DNA of 64,000 bases, from contig JACTUA010000002.1 in assembly GCA_015660865.1 (NCBI GenBank), positions 186,548 through 250,547 of the forward strand. The letters run 5' to 3'. The notes beneath the pieces are model-generated. The model saw nothing but the letters and a program-made list of their open reading frames with translations. It was not told where the DNA came from and searched no databases. The position numbers were made by a program, and so were the translations under genes. The DNA comes from Methanomicrobiales archaeon (lineage in GTDB: Archaea; Halobacteriota; Methanomicrobia; Methanomicrobiales; JACTUA01). Shown in pieces: positions 54,877 through 63,002 of this stretch (positions within the stretch are counted from its first letter, which is position 1; each line of letters opens with the position of its first letter).

Positions 54877-56883
54877 ATGGAGGTCTGGGTCCAGATCCTG
54901 TACGTCCTCTCCTGGCTGATCCTGCTCAAGTTCCTCCAGATATCCGTCTACCCGGCCCTCAGGTCCCCGCTCGGGAAGCTCGCCTATCCCATCTCATTCT
55001 CGGGGGGCGTCCTCGCTTTCTCGGCACTCTCCTGGTACCTCGGCCTCCTCCGGCTCCCCGTCTCCCTCGCGGCCCTCCCGTTCCTCGGGCTCCTGGGCTG
55101 GGCCCTCGTGAAGGACAGGTACAGCTGGGAGGACCTGAAGCCGCACCTGACCTGGGACCTCGTTTTCCTCGTCGCATTCGCCGCCATGCTCGTGGTACGG
55201 CTCGCAAACCCGACCATCATCAGCGCCGAGAAGTTCATGGACCATGCCTTCATCGCCTCCATCATGAGGAGCCCCATGGTCCCGCCCCCCGATCCCTGGT
55301 ATGCAGGCGGCACCATGAACATCTACTACTACGGGGGGTACTGGCTGATGGGGATCCTCGGCACCCTCACCGGTGTCCCGTCATCGGTTGTCTTCAACCT
55401 GGCCCTCCCCACGGTCCTCGCCCTTGCCGCGGTGAACCTGTACGCCATCGGTGACCTCCTTCTCCCCCGGTTCAAGTGGTTCCCCCTCCTCACCCTCGTC
55501 CTGGTCAACCCCGCCTTCCTCCGGTTCCTCATCCTCGGGGGTGACACGGCGGGGATACTCTGGGACACCACCCGGGTCATCACGAACACCATCAACGAGT
55601 ATACCCTCTTCTCCTTCCTGTGGGGCGATGTCCATCCCCACGTCCTCGCGATCTTCAACCAGGTGTTCATCCTCCTCCTCCTCCTCATCGCCCTGAAGTG
55701 CTGGTACAAGATAGGCAGGTCAGGGCGGATCGCCCTCACGGCTCTCGTGGCCCTCTCCCTCGGCTCGATGCCCGTGATGAATACATGGGACGTCCTCGTC
55801 TACGCGCCCGTGACCGTCCTCTTCGGAGTTCTCCTCCTCTGGGACGGGCTTCATCGGGAAGAGCGGGACCTGTCGGCCCTGGGGTTCCTCCTCGTCGTGC
55901 CTCCCGTCTCCATCCTCCTGTACCTCCCGTACTACCTCCAGATGGCCGCCACTGGTTACCTTGGGATCTTTCCCGTAACGACCCCATCGGATCCCTGGGA
56001 GTTCCTCCTGGTCCACGGGTTCTTCCTGGCGATCTTCCTCGCTTACGGGGCGAAGAGCCTTGTCAGGCGGCCTTACCTCCTCCTCCCTGCCGTGCTCGTC
56101 GCTCTCGCAGGTTATGGATCGGCAGCCATCGCCATCGCAGCAGGTACCGCCCTCCTCGCACGGTGGGAGCGGAGGCCTGAGATCTTGATGGCCCTCGCCG
56201 GGCTATCGATCATCACCTTCACCGAGGTCTTCTACCTGAAGGACTACCTCGGCGGGATCTACTACCGGATGAACTCGGTCTTCAAGTTCTACAACATCGC
56301 CTGGATCCTGATGGGGGCGGCAGCCCTCATCATCGTGGCAGGGGTCCTCGCCAGGGTGAGGATACCGAGTATACCCGAAGGCCAGGGGAAGGTCGCCATG
56401 GTCATCTCCCTCGTCATCCTCATCATTGCTGCCCCCGCTGTGCTCGCGATCGCAAGCGGCTCCGGGGTGCTCACCCTCGATGGCCTCCAGTATCTCGAAA
56501 GTTCTCATCCCGGGGATGCAGCCGCGCTCCCCTTCGTCCGGGGGCTTCCCCCCGGCACCGTGATCGCCGAGGGGGCGAAGGGGGACTACAGCTATCCGTC
56601 CCGGATCTCCTCCTTCACGGGGGTCCAGACCATCATCGGGTGGCCCGGCCACGAGTTCATGTGGAGGGGCGCCGGGGGGAGAACCTCGGCACGGATCGAT
56701 GAGGTGAGGGCTGTTTACGAGGACCCGGCAATAGCCACCGGGATCCTGCGACGCTATAACGCCACGTATATCTACGTCGGGGATACCGAGAGGGAGCTCT
56801 ACAGCCGCCTGAACCTGCCAGCGGGGGACCTTGTTCCTGTCTACGATGCCCAGGGCGTCACCATCTACCGGTTCACCGGTTGA
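54877..56883 (+). CDS. DUF2298 / Chlor_Arch_YYY membrane protein
   Basis: 668 residues, about 14 hydrophobic helices. The signature MNIYYYGGYWLMG (about residues 147-159) names the YYY family. Other marks are HPHVLAIFNQVF and FYLKDYLGGIYYRMNSVFKFY. The C-terminal about 150 residues are soluble. Probably a membrane glycosyltransferase acting on a lipid-linked sugar. Its ATG lies 1 base after the preceding stop, ending the four-gene operon that starts at the flavoprotein. Confidence 0.88.
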   Translation: MEVWVQILYVLSWLILLKFLQISVYPALRSPLGKLAYPISFSGGVLAFSALSWYLGLLRLPVSLAALPFLGLLGWALVKDRYSWEDLKPHLTWDLVFLVAFAAMLVVRLANPTIISAEKFMDHAFIASIMRSPMVPPPDPWYAGGTMNIYYYGGYWLMGILGTLTGVPSSVVFNLALPTVLALAAVNLYAIGDLLLPRFKWFPLLTLVLVNPAFLRFLILGGDTAGILWDTTRVITNTINEYTLFSFLWGDVHPHVLAIFNQVFILLLLLIALKCWYKIGRSGRIALTALVALSLGSMPVMNTWDVLVYAPVTVLFGVLLLWDGLHREERDLSALGFLLVVPPVSILLYLPYYLQMAATGYLGIFPVTTPSDPWEFLLVHGFFLAIFLAYGAKSLVRRPYLLLPAVLVALAGYGSAAIAIAAGTALLARWERRPEILMALAGLSIITFTEVFYLKDYLGGIYYRMNSVFKFYNIAWILMGAAALIIVAGVLARVRIPSIPEGQGKVAMVISLVILIIAAPAVLAIASGSGVLTLDGLQYLESSHPGDAAALPFVRGLPPGTVIAEGAKGDYSYPSRISSFTGVQTIIGWPGHEFMWRGAGGRTSARIDEVRAVYEDPAIATGILRRYNATYIYVGDTERELYSRLNLPAGDLVPVYDAQGVTIYRFTG

Positions 56884-57013
56884 GATGCCGTCTGGCACGC
56901 CGGCGAAGTCTCCGAGCGACAAACCTTTATCTCCCGCCCTGATGACATGATATGGTTACGGCGTCACTACCTGTGAGTGATGAAGGAGATTACCCTCCTG
57001 AATGAGGTGTGTT

Positions 57014-57382
57014 ATGGCAAAGGGATTTGTAAAATTCGAGGTTCCCGATGAGATCCAGAACAAGGCCCTCGAGGCCCTGGAGATCGCCCGGGACACGGGG
57101 AAGATCAAGAAGGGATCCAACGAGGCCACCAAGGCCATCGAGCGCGGCATCGCCCTCCTCGTGCTCATCGGGAGCGACGTGCAGCCAGAGGAGGTCGTGA
57201 TGCACCTCCCCGCCCTCTGCGACGAGAAAAAGGTCCCCTACCTCTTCGTGAAGCGGCAGAACGATATCGGGGCTGCAAGCGGCCTCGCCGTCGGCTCGGC
57301 CGCTGCGGCCATCGTGAAGCCCGGGAAGGCGAAGGAGATCATCGACGACATCGCCAAAAAAGTGGCCGAGCTCAAGGGATGA
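57014..57382 (+). CDS. rpl7ae: Ribosomal protein L7Ae
   Basis: 122-residue K-turn-binding protein of the ribosome, box C/D RNPs and archaeal RNase [35 protein letters not shown] and [13 protein letters not shown]. The ATG at 57014 follows GAGGTG; an in-frame ATG at 57002 would add four residues. It is first in the L7Ae-S28e-L24e-ndk operon. Confidence 0.97.
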   Translation: MAKGFVKFEVPDEIQNKALEALEIARDTGKIKKGSNEATKAIERGIALLVLIGSDVQPEEVVMHLPALCDEKKVPYLFVKRQNDIGAASGLAVGSAAAAIVKPGKAKEIIDDIAKKVAELKG

Positions 57383-57388
57383 GCAGCC

Positions 57389-57598
57389 ATGGCAGGCGAC
57401 GCGACACCGGCTGAGGTCATCGAGGTCATCGGGAGCACCGGCATGCACGGTGAGGCGATGCAGGTGAAGTGCCGGGTCCTTGACGGGCCGAACAAGGGGA
57501 GGATCATCACCAGGAATACCGTGGGTCCCATCCGCGAGGGCGATATCCTCATGCTCCTCGAGACCGAGCGCGAGGCAAAGAAGCTCTCGAAGAGGTGA
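57389..57598 (+). CDS. rps28e: Ribosomal protein S28e
   Basis: 69 aa: [20 protein letters not shown] and [20 protein letters not shown] are standard S28e. It lies six bases after L7Ae in the conserved archaeal order. Confidence 0.96.
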   Translation: MAGDATPAEVIEVIGSTGMHGEAMQVKCRVLDGPNKGRIITRNTVGPIREGDILMLLETEREAKKLSKR

Positions 57599-57602
57599 GT
57601 CC

Positions 57603-57794
57603 ATGGTCGATACGCGCACATGCAACTTCTGCGGGGAGGCGATCGACCCCGGAACCGGGAAGATGTTCATCCGGAAGGACGGGGCCATCTTCTACTTCTG
57701 CAGCTCCAAGTGCCAGAACAACTCGAGGCTCGGGCGGGTTCCCCGCCGCGTCAGGTGGACACAGGCGGGGAGGAAGGCCCTCGGGAAGGAGTGA
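57603..57794 (+). CDS. rpl24e: Ribosomal protein L24e
   Basis: 63 aa with a zinc ribbon: [20 protein letters not shown], then FYFCSSKCQ. Begins 4 bases after S28e. Confidence 0.96.
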   Translation: MVDTRTCNFCGEAIDPGTGKMFIRKDGAIFYFCSSKCQNNSRLGRVPRRVRWTQAGRKALGKE

Positions 57795-57800
57795 TCCCGG

Positions 57801-58259
57801 TTGGATCGCACCTTCGTCCTGATCAAGCCCGATGGGATCCAGCGCGGCCTCGCGGGGGAGGTCATCTCCCGGCTCGAGGCGAAGGGGCTCAAGCTCGTGG
57901 GGGCGAGGTTCTTTCTCGCCACCGAAGCCCAGGTGATGGAGCAATACAGGGAACATATCGGGAAGCCCTTCTTCCCCCATCTCAAGCGCTATATCATGAG
58001 CGGGCCGGTACTCGCCATGGTCTGGGAGGGGAAGGACGCGGTTCCCGTCGTGAGGAGGCTTGTCGGGGCCACGAACCCCGCCGAGGCAGCCCCGGGGACC
58101 ATCCGCGGGGACCTCGCCCTTGACACGGGGAGGAACGTCATCCATGCCTCGGACTCACCGGCGAGCGCCGCCCGGGAGGCAGCCATCTACTTTGCCGAGG
58201 CCGATCTCATCAGCTACCCGAGGATCGATGAGCCAGTCCTCTACGAGTGGGTTGGGTAG
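57801..58259 (+). CDS. ndk: Nucleoside diphosphate kinase
   Basis: 152-residue enzyme balancing NTP pools. Phospho-acceptor H115 in [11 protein letters not shown], plus [14 protein letters not shown] and [13 protein letters not shown]. The start codon is TTG at 57801, which matches the family N-terminus and has AAGGAG about 12 bases before it. It closes the ribosomal-protein operon. Confidence 0.96.
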   Translation: MDRTFVLIKPDGIQRGLAGEVISRLEAKGLKLVGARFFLATEAQVMEQYREHIGKPFFPHLKRYIMSGPVLAMVWEGKDAVPVVRRLVGATNPAEAAPGTIRGDLALDTGRNVIHASDSPASAAREAAIYFAEADLISYPRIDEPVLYEWVG

Positions 58260-58497
58260 GCAGGTTCATCAGGCAGCCCTTCACTTTCACCCCCCGCACT
58301 GCCACCCTTTTTTACCTCATCCGGTGACGGTTTCTCTGCATACCATTATCCCAACTCTTTTAGAGAGAGGAGCCCCATGCTCCCCTTCATCAGCTATTTA
58401 AATTTCCACGCCCCAGATCAGGATGAGGCTGGACACTGGACGTCCGGATCTCACCCGGGGGATGGATCTCTCTCCCGTTGCCAGCGAGGAACGTACC

Positions 58498-58710
58498 ATG
58501 GAACATGACATCAGCGACACCCTTCTCATCAGCATCAGCCTCTGCTTCATCATCGGTGGATCCATCTTTGCCGCGATGGTGGTGGGAAAGGACTACGGCG
58601 TCCTGGAGATCCCGTACGGGCCCTATATCCTCCTCGTCATCTCCGTCGTGATAGTGATCCTCGCCGGTCTTATCGTCATCACCGGTACAGCCAAGGAGAA
58701 TGGCACGTAA
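58498..58710 (+). CDS. Small two-helix membrane protein, 70 aa
   Basis: Two hydrophobic segments, TLLISISLCFIIGGSIFAAM and YILLVISVVIVILAGLIVIT, with a short polar loop. Family not recognised. The ATG at 58498 has GAGGA eight bases upstream. A strong TATA (CTATTTAAAT, about 58392) sits about 25 bases before an in-frame ATG at 58423, so a leaderless 95-residue form is also possible. Confidence 0.6.
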   Translation: MEHDISDTLLISISLCFIIGGSIFAAMVVGKDYGVLEIPYGPYILLVISVVIVILAGLIVITGTAKENGT

Positions 58711-58747
58711 AGGCCGAGCCGGGGATATCTCTCCTCATTCAACACCG

Positions 58748-59545
58748 ATGAAAGTCTGCACCGCCCAGATGGCAAGCGCCTGGGAGGATCCCGGGGCGAA
58801 CCTCGCAAAGGCCGCCCTCCTTGCCGGGTCCGCGAAAGCGAAGGGCGCGGGCCTGATCTGCTTCCCGGAGCAGTTCGTCACCGGCTGGTCCCCGCATTCC
58901 AGCCTCTTTGCAGAAGACCCTGACGGCCCCACCGTGAGTGCCCTCCGGGACCTCGCGAGGGACCACTCCATCTCCATAGTCGGATCATATATCCAGAAGC
59001 ACGATCCCCGCCCCCTGAATACCGCTGTTGCCATAGATGCCGGGGGGAGTGTGGTGGCGAGCTTCTCCAAGATCCATCCGTTCTCACCCGGGGGGGAGGA
59101 TCTCCACTATGACCCCGGCGACCATATCTCGGTCTTCTCCGTTGAAGGTGTCCGATTCGGGATCGCCATCTGTTATGACCTCCGTTTCGCCCCGCTCTTC
59201 AGGGTCTACGAGAGGCAGGGTGTACACTGCGTCCTCGTGCCATCGGCATGGCCCTGCAGCAGGACCCGGTCCTGGGAGCTCCTCATCGCGGCGAGAGCCC
59301 TCGACAACCAGTTCTACGTGATAGGGTGCAACCCTACGGGGACCACGCCGGTTGACCGGTACTGCGGGCATTCGCTCTCGGCGGATCCGGTCGGTGTCGT
59401 CATAAGCCGCGGGGGCGAGGCGGAGGAGCTCGTGATGACCGATGTCGATCCCGCACGGGTTGAGGCGACCCGGGCACGGATGCCGGTGGAACGGGATAGG
59501 CGTCCGGATCTCTACCACCAGTTCCTTTCTGAGGCTGATCCCTGA
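58748..59545 (+). CDS. Carbon-nitrogen hydrolase (nitrilase superfamily, omega-amidase-like)
   Basis: 265 aa with the Glu-Lys-Cys triad: E41 (CFPEQF), K108 (FSKIHPF) and C142 (ICYDLRF). The short form and the YDLRFAPLFR motif resemble omega-amidase/YafV enzymes that hydrolyse alpha-keto acid amides; the substrate is inference. Confidence 0.9.
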   Translation: MKVCTAQMASAWEDPGANLAKAALLAGSAKAKGAGLICFPEQFVTGWSPHSSLFAEDPDGPTVSALRDLARDHSISIVGSYIQKHDPRPLNTAVAIDAGGSVVASFSKIHPFSPGGEDLHYDPGDHISVFSVEGVRFGIAICYDLRFAPLFRVYERQGVHCVLVPSAWPCSRTRSWELLIAARALDNQFYVIGCNPTGTTPVDRYCGHSLSADPVGVVISRGGEAEELVMTDVDPARVEATRARMPVERDRRPDLYHQFLSEADP

Positions 59546-59634
59546 CCGGCCGTTCTGCCCGGTCACGCCCTTCCACGTTATTGTTTCGATGCCGGCTGAA
59601 TAGGTATACATGCCCCTGCACCCAAAGTGTACCC

Positions 59635-60840
59635 ATGCACCACCTGGCCTGCATCCACTGCGGTGCCAAGTATCCGCCTGACGAGGTCATCTACTCCTGC
59701 AGGGCGTGCGGCCACCCGCTGGAGGTCCGCTACCCCCTCGACCGGCTCGGGATCGAGAGAGCGGAGTGGGCGAAACGCCCCCTCTCGGTCTGGCGCTACC
59801 GCGAGATCCTGCCGGTGCATATCCAGCCCGTAACCCTTCGCGAGGGAGGAACCCCGCTCTACCATCTCGATGCCCTCGGGAAGGAGATGGGGCTTCCCCA
59901 CCTGTATGCAAAGCACGAGGGGATGAACCCGTCCGGGTCATTCAAGGACCGGGGGATGACCGTAGGGGTCTCGATGGCGCTCCAGCTGGGGAAGCGATCG
60001 GTGGCATGCGCGAGCACGGGGAACACCTCCGCGAGCCTGGCCATGTATGCGGCGAAGGCAGGAATCCCGTCGGTGGTCCTTCTCCCATCGGGTAAGGTCG
60101 CGCTGGGGAAGGTGGCCCAGGCCCTCATCCACGGGGCGCGGGCGATCACCATCAGGGGGAACTTCGACCGGGCCCTGGAGTTGGTCCAGGAGCTCTGCGA
60201 CAAGCATGGCCTCTACCTCCTCAACTCGATGAACCCATACCGGCTCGAGGGGCAGAAGACCATCGGCTTCGAGATACTGGACCAGCTCGGGTACGTCCCC
60301 GACCGGATAGTGTTACCGGTCGGGAACGCGGGGAACATCTCGGCCATCCACAAGGGGCTCCGGGAGCTCCGTGAGCTGGGCTTCATCGACCGGCTCCCCA
60401 TGATGACCGGGATCCAGGCCGAGGGATCGGCGCCGGTGGTGAGGGCGGTCCAGGAGAACCTCCCCGAGGTCATCCCCGAGGCACACCCGGAGACGGTTGC
60501 GACCGCCATCCGTATCGGCGCACCCGTGAACGCCGAGAAGGCGCTCCGGGCCATCAGGGAGACCGGCGGGACCGCGATCTCGGTGAGCGACGCCGAGATC
60601 CTCTCGATGCAGCGGGCCCTCGCATCCCGGGAAGGGATCGGGGTCGAACCCGCCTCGGCAGCCTCGGTGGCCGGGGTGAAGAAGCTCGTTGCGGCCGGCG
60701 TCATCGGCCGGGACGAACGGGTGGTCTGCGTCGTGACCGGCCACCTCCTCAAGGATCCCGAGACGGTGGTGAAACAGTGCGAACCCCCGCAGGAGATCGA
60801 ACCCGACCTGCCCTCGCTGCTCTCTGCGCTGCGATTGTGA
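59635..60840 (+). CDS. thrC: Threonine synthase
   Basis: PLP enzyme converting O-phosphohomoserine to threonine, 401 residues. An N-terminal zinc ribbon (C6, C9, C22, C25) precedes the PLP lysine K104 in NPSGSFKDRGM, then ASTGNTSASLAMYAAKAG and LPVGNAGNISAI for phosphate binding. The long C-terminal tail is normal. The start at 59635 (MHHLACIHCG) includes the full ribbon. Confidence 0.95.
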   Translation: MHHLACIHCGAKYPPDEVIYSCRACGHPLEVRYPLDRLGIERAEWAKRPLSVWRYREILPVHIQPVTLREGGTPLYHLDALGKEMGLPHLYAKHEGMNPSGSFKDRGMTVGVSMALQLGKRSVACASTGNTSASLAMYAAKAGIPSVVLLPSGKVALGKVAQALIHGARAITIRGNFDRALELVQELCDKHGLYLLNSMNPYRLEGQKTIGFEILDQLGYVPDRIVLPVGNAGNISAIHKGLRELRELGFIDRLPMMTGIQAEGSAPVVRAVQENLPEVIPEAHPETVATAIRIGAPVNAEKALRAIRETGGTAISVSDAEILSMQRALASREGIGVEPASAASVAGVKKLVAAGVIGRDERVVCVVTGHLLKDPETVVKQCEPPQEIEPDLPSLLSALRL

Positions 60841-61397
60841 TCTGCACCGCAGCGGCAGGAGCACTCAACGCGAGCTTCCAGGTCGCTCCCGGGGGTGCGG
60901 CCTACTCCGCGGCGGTCGAGGTCGAGAATGCAGACGGTTACTCCTTCTGGGACTATGGGCCCCTGGGAGAACGGATCCCCCGCCCGGTCTCGAACGTGAG
61001 CCTCCACGGGGCCTGCGGCAACTGCACATTCGATTGGGTCGATCCCTTTACCATGAACTTCACCCAGGGGAACTACACCATCCTCTACAGCGGGGAGATC
61101 ATGGAGAACCACCTGCAGGGGACCTTCGAGAGCCCCTACCATGTCTCGGTGCTTCTCCCGCAGGGCCTCGACGTGCGGGATCCCTTCCTCGGTATGAGGA
61201 ACACGGGTTCGGAGATCACGGAAGGGCCCTCCTCCCTGATCATCATCTGGAACAGTACCCAATCCTTCGAGTTCAGGTTCTACACGCCCGAGAGGGAGAG
61301 GCTCCTCCTGATCTTCGGGGTGCTCTGGGTCGTAGGGCTCGTCCTCGTCCTCATCCCGTTCCTCCTGTCACGATCGGGGAGGATGAACCGTGATTGA
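60777..61397 (+). CDS. Membrane-anchored secreted protein, unknown function
   Basis: 206 aa: signal sequence PALAALCAAIVICTAAAGAL, an external beta-rich domain with several NxS/T sites and a Cys pair (GACGNCTF), and a C-terminal helix LIFGVLWVVGLVLVLIPFLL. Starting at GTG 60777 gives a proper signal peptide but overlaps thrC by 64 bp; the GTG at 60837 overlaps by 4 bp but truncates the signal. The LysE gene overlaps its end by 8 bp. Confidence 0.65.
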   Translation: MRTPAGDRTRPALAALCAAIVICTAAAGALNASFQVAPGGAAYSAAVEVENADGYSFWDYGPLGERIPRPVSNVSLHGACGNCTFDWVDPFTMNFTQGNYTILYSGEIMENHLQGTFESPYHVSVLLPQGLDVRDPFLGMRNTGSEITEGPSSLIIIWNSTQSFEFRFYTPERERLLLIFGVLWVVGLVLVLIPFLLSRSGRMNRD

Positions 61398-61965
61398 GGT
61401 CCTCCTCCAGTCGTTTGTCATCGGCCTCTCGGGGGCTCTCTCGCCAGGCCCCCTCTCGGCATCCATCCTGGGCATGACTCATAAGAAGCCCCTCGTATCC
61501 ACCGCCGGGCTCGTGGCCGGCCATGGTCTCGTCGAGCTCCTGGTGGTCTTCGGGATCTCCCTCGGGCTCCGCTCCCTCCCCTTCAGGACCGAGCTCGCGC
61601 TCCTCGGCTGCGCCGTCCTCGTACTCTTCGGGATCCTCCAGTTCAGGGCGGGGCAGGAGGAAGGGACGCGAACTGCCGACGGCCGGAACCCGTTCCTCGC
61701 GGGAATCGTCCTTACCCTCTCGAACCCATACTGGTGGATCTGGTGGCTCACCTTCGGGGCGGGTTTCCTTGCACTGCAGCCGGCCTATGCCGAGTTCTTC
61801 GCAGGGCATATATCGGCAGATGCCCTCTGGTTCGGAGTCCTTGCAGTAACCGCTTCCCGGGGCGCGGTGATCCTGGGAGAAAAGTACCGGTGGGTGGTGA
61901 AGGGGAGCGGGGCTGCCATGGCAGCCTTCGGGGTCCTCTTCGCCTTCTCTATTTTTTCAGCCTGA
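61390..61965 (+). CDS. LysE-type exporter
   Basis: 191 residues with about five to six helices. GLSGALSPGPLSASILGMTH is the LysE/RhtB N-terminal motif and LSNPYWWIWWLTFGAGFL the second. Probably exports amino acids; its place behind thrC and a membrane protein suggests threonine-related efflux (inference). The 3' end lies inside a repeat shared with the porB tail. Confidence 0.88.
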   Translation: MIEVLLQSFVIGLSGALSPGPLSASILGMTHKKPLVSTAGLVAGHGLVELLVVFGISLGLRSLPFRTELALLGCAVLVLFGILQFRAGQEEGTRTADGRNPFLAGIVLTLSNPYWWIWWLTFGAGFLALQPAYAEFFAGHISADALWFGVLAVTASRGAVILGEKYRWVVKGSGAAMAAFGVLFAFSIFSA

Positions 61966-61975
61966 GGTGAAAAAA
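61952..61975. terminator. Hairpin terminator at the lysE end
   Basis: TTTTTTCA (61952-61959) pairs with TGAAAAAA (61968-61975). T/A-run arms make it usable in either direction. It overlaps the lysE stop. Confidence 0.55.
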
Positions 61976-62033
61976 ACGGAGGGGGCTAGCGGAGCGCCTT
62001 CGAAGGCCAGCCTCACCCTTCAGGATTCTCCAC

Positions 62034-62062
62034 CGGTTTTTTCAGCCCAGGTGAAAAAACCG
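62034..62062. terminator. Perfect 11-bp hairpin, bidirectional terminator
   Basis: CGGTTTTTTCA (62034-62044) pairs perfectly with TGAAAAAACCG (62052-62062) over a 7-nt loop, between convergent lysE and porB. Confidence 0.6.
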
Positions 62063-62087
62063 ACCGCCGGCCGGGCGATCTTCGGAG

Positions 62088-63002
62088 TCAACCCTCGGGC
62101 TTCTCTACCGGTTTTTTGAGCTTGATATCGATCCCGAACTTCTCGGCGTTCCTGTCCGCGGTGGCCTGGATCCTTGCGATCTCGGCCTCGTTCCTTGTGG
62201 GCTTGAAGAGGTGGGCGAACCGCTTCTGGCCTTTGAGGTACTCCTCGACGGGTTTCCTCATCACCTTCTTCACTCTGGTGACCGTCCCGTCGGTCTGCTC
62301 GAAGAGGACGAAGAGACCGGTCTCCACCGCGAGTTTACCCATGACCATGGTACGATCGCCCTCGTACCCCCACCCGGTGGGGCACGGAGCATGGATCTGG
62401 ACGTAGCACGGCCCCTTCGTCTCAATCGCCCGCTCAACCTTCTGCATCAGATCGTTCGGGTAGGCGATGGAGGTGGTCGCCACGTACGGGGCCCCGTGGG
62501 CAGCGAGGATGGCCGGCATGTCCTTCTTGGGCCGCCGGTTGCCAGTCGAGCATTTTCCTGCCGGGCTCGTGGTGGTATGGGCGTCGAGAGGCGTTGCCCC
62601 GGAGCGCTGGATGCCTGTGTTCATGTAGGCCTCGTTGTCGTAGCAGATGTACGTGAAGTCATGGCCGCGCTCGAAGGCCCCGCTGATGCAGAGCATCCCG
62701 ATATCGAAGGTCGCCCCGTCACCGCCGATGACCACCACCTTCTCGCTCCGCCCCTGCTTCTTCAGCGCAGCCTCGACGCCCGATGCCACCGCGGCCGCGT
62801 TCTCGAAGAGGGAATGGATCCAGGGGACCTTCCAGGCGGTCTCGGGATAGGGGGTCGAGAAGACCTCCATGCACCCCGTGGCAGAGACGACGATGGTATC
62901 TGTTCCCGCCGCCTTCATGATGAGCCGGGCTGCGAGGGCCGGGCCGCAGCCGCCGCACGCGCGGTGGCCGCAGTCGAAGAGCTCCAGGGTCTTGTCCACC
63001 AT
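62088..63002 (-). CDS. porB: Pyruvate:ferredoxin oxidoreductase beta subunit
   Basis: TPP-binding subunit of 304 residues. [15 protein letters not shown] holds cluster cysteines, [10 protein letters not shown]...[10 protein letters not shown] is the TPP/Mg motif, and [14 protein letters not shown] is typical of PorB rather than other 2-oxoacid oxidoreductases. The enzyme makes pyruvate from acetyl-CoA during autotrophic growth. The porA stop abuts its ATG. The C-terminal ten codons are duplicated downstream. Confidence 0.95.
   Translation of the reverse strand: MVDKTLELFDCGHRACGGCGPALAARLIMKAAGTDTIVVSATGCMEVFSTPYPETAWKVPWIHSLFENAAAVASGVEAALKKQGRSEKVVVIGGDGATFDIGMLCISGAFERGHDFTYICYDNEAYMNTGIQRSGATPLDAHTTTSPAGKCSTGNRRPKKDMPAILAAHGAPYVATTSIAYPNDLMQKVERAIETKGPCYVQIHAPCPTGWGYEGDRTMVMGKLAVETGLFVLFEQTDGTVTRVKKVMRKPVEEYLKGQKRFAHLFKPTRNEAEIARIQATADRNAEKFGIDIKLKKPVEKPEG

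Larger units (their letters stand above)
61952..62125. repeat. Imperfect tandem repeat spanning the lysE/porB convergent junction
   Basis: Unit A (61952-62036) and unit B (62037-62112) both run from TTTTTTCAGCC to a CCGG box, and the porB tail (from 62113) starts a third. Read on the minus strand, unit A contains LKKPVENPEG followed by a stop, a second copy of the PorB C-terminus [10 protein letters not shown]. The lysE end itself shows similar sequence. Confidence 0.75.
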
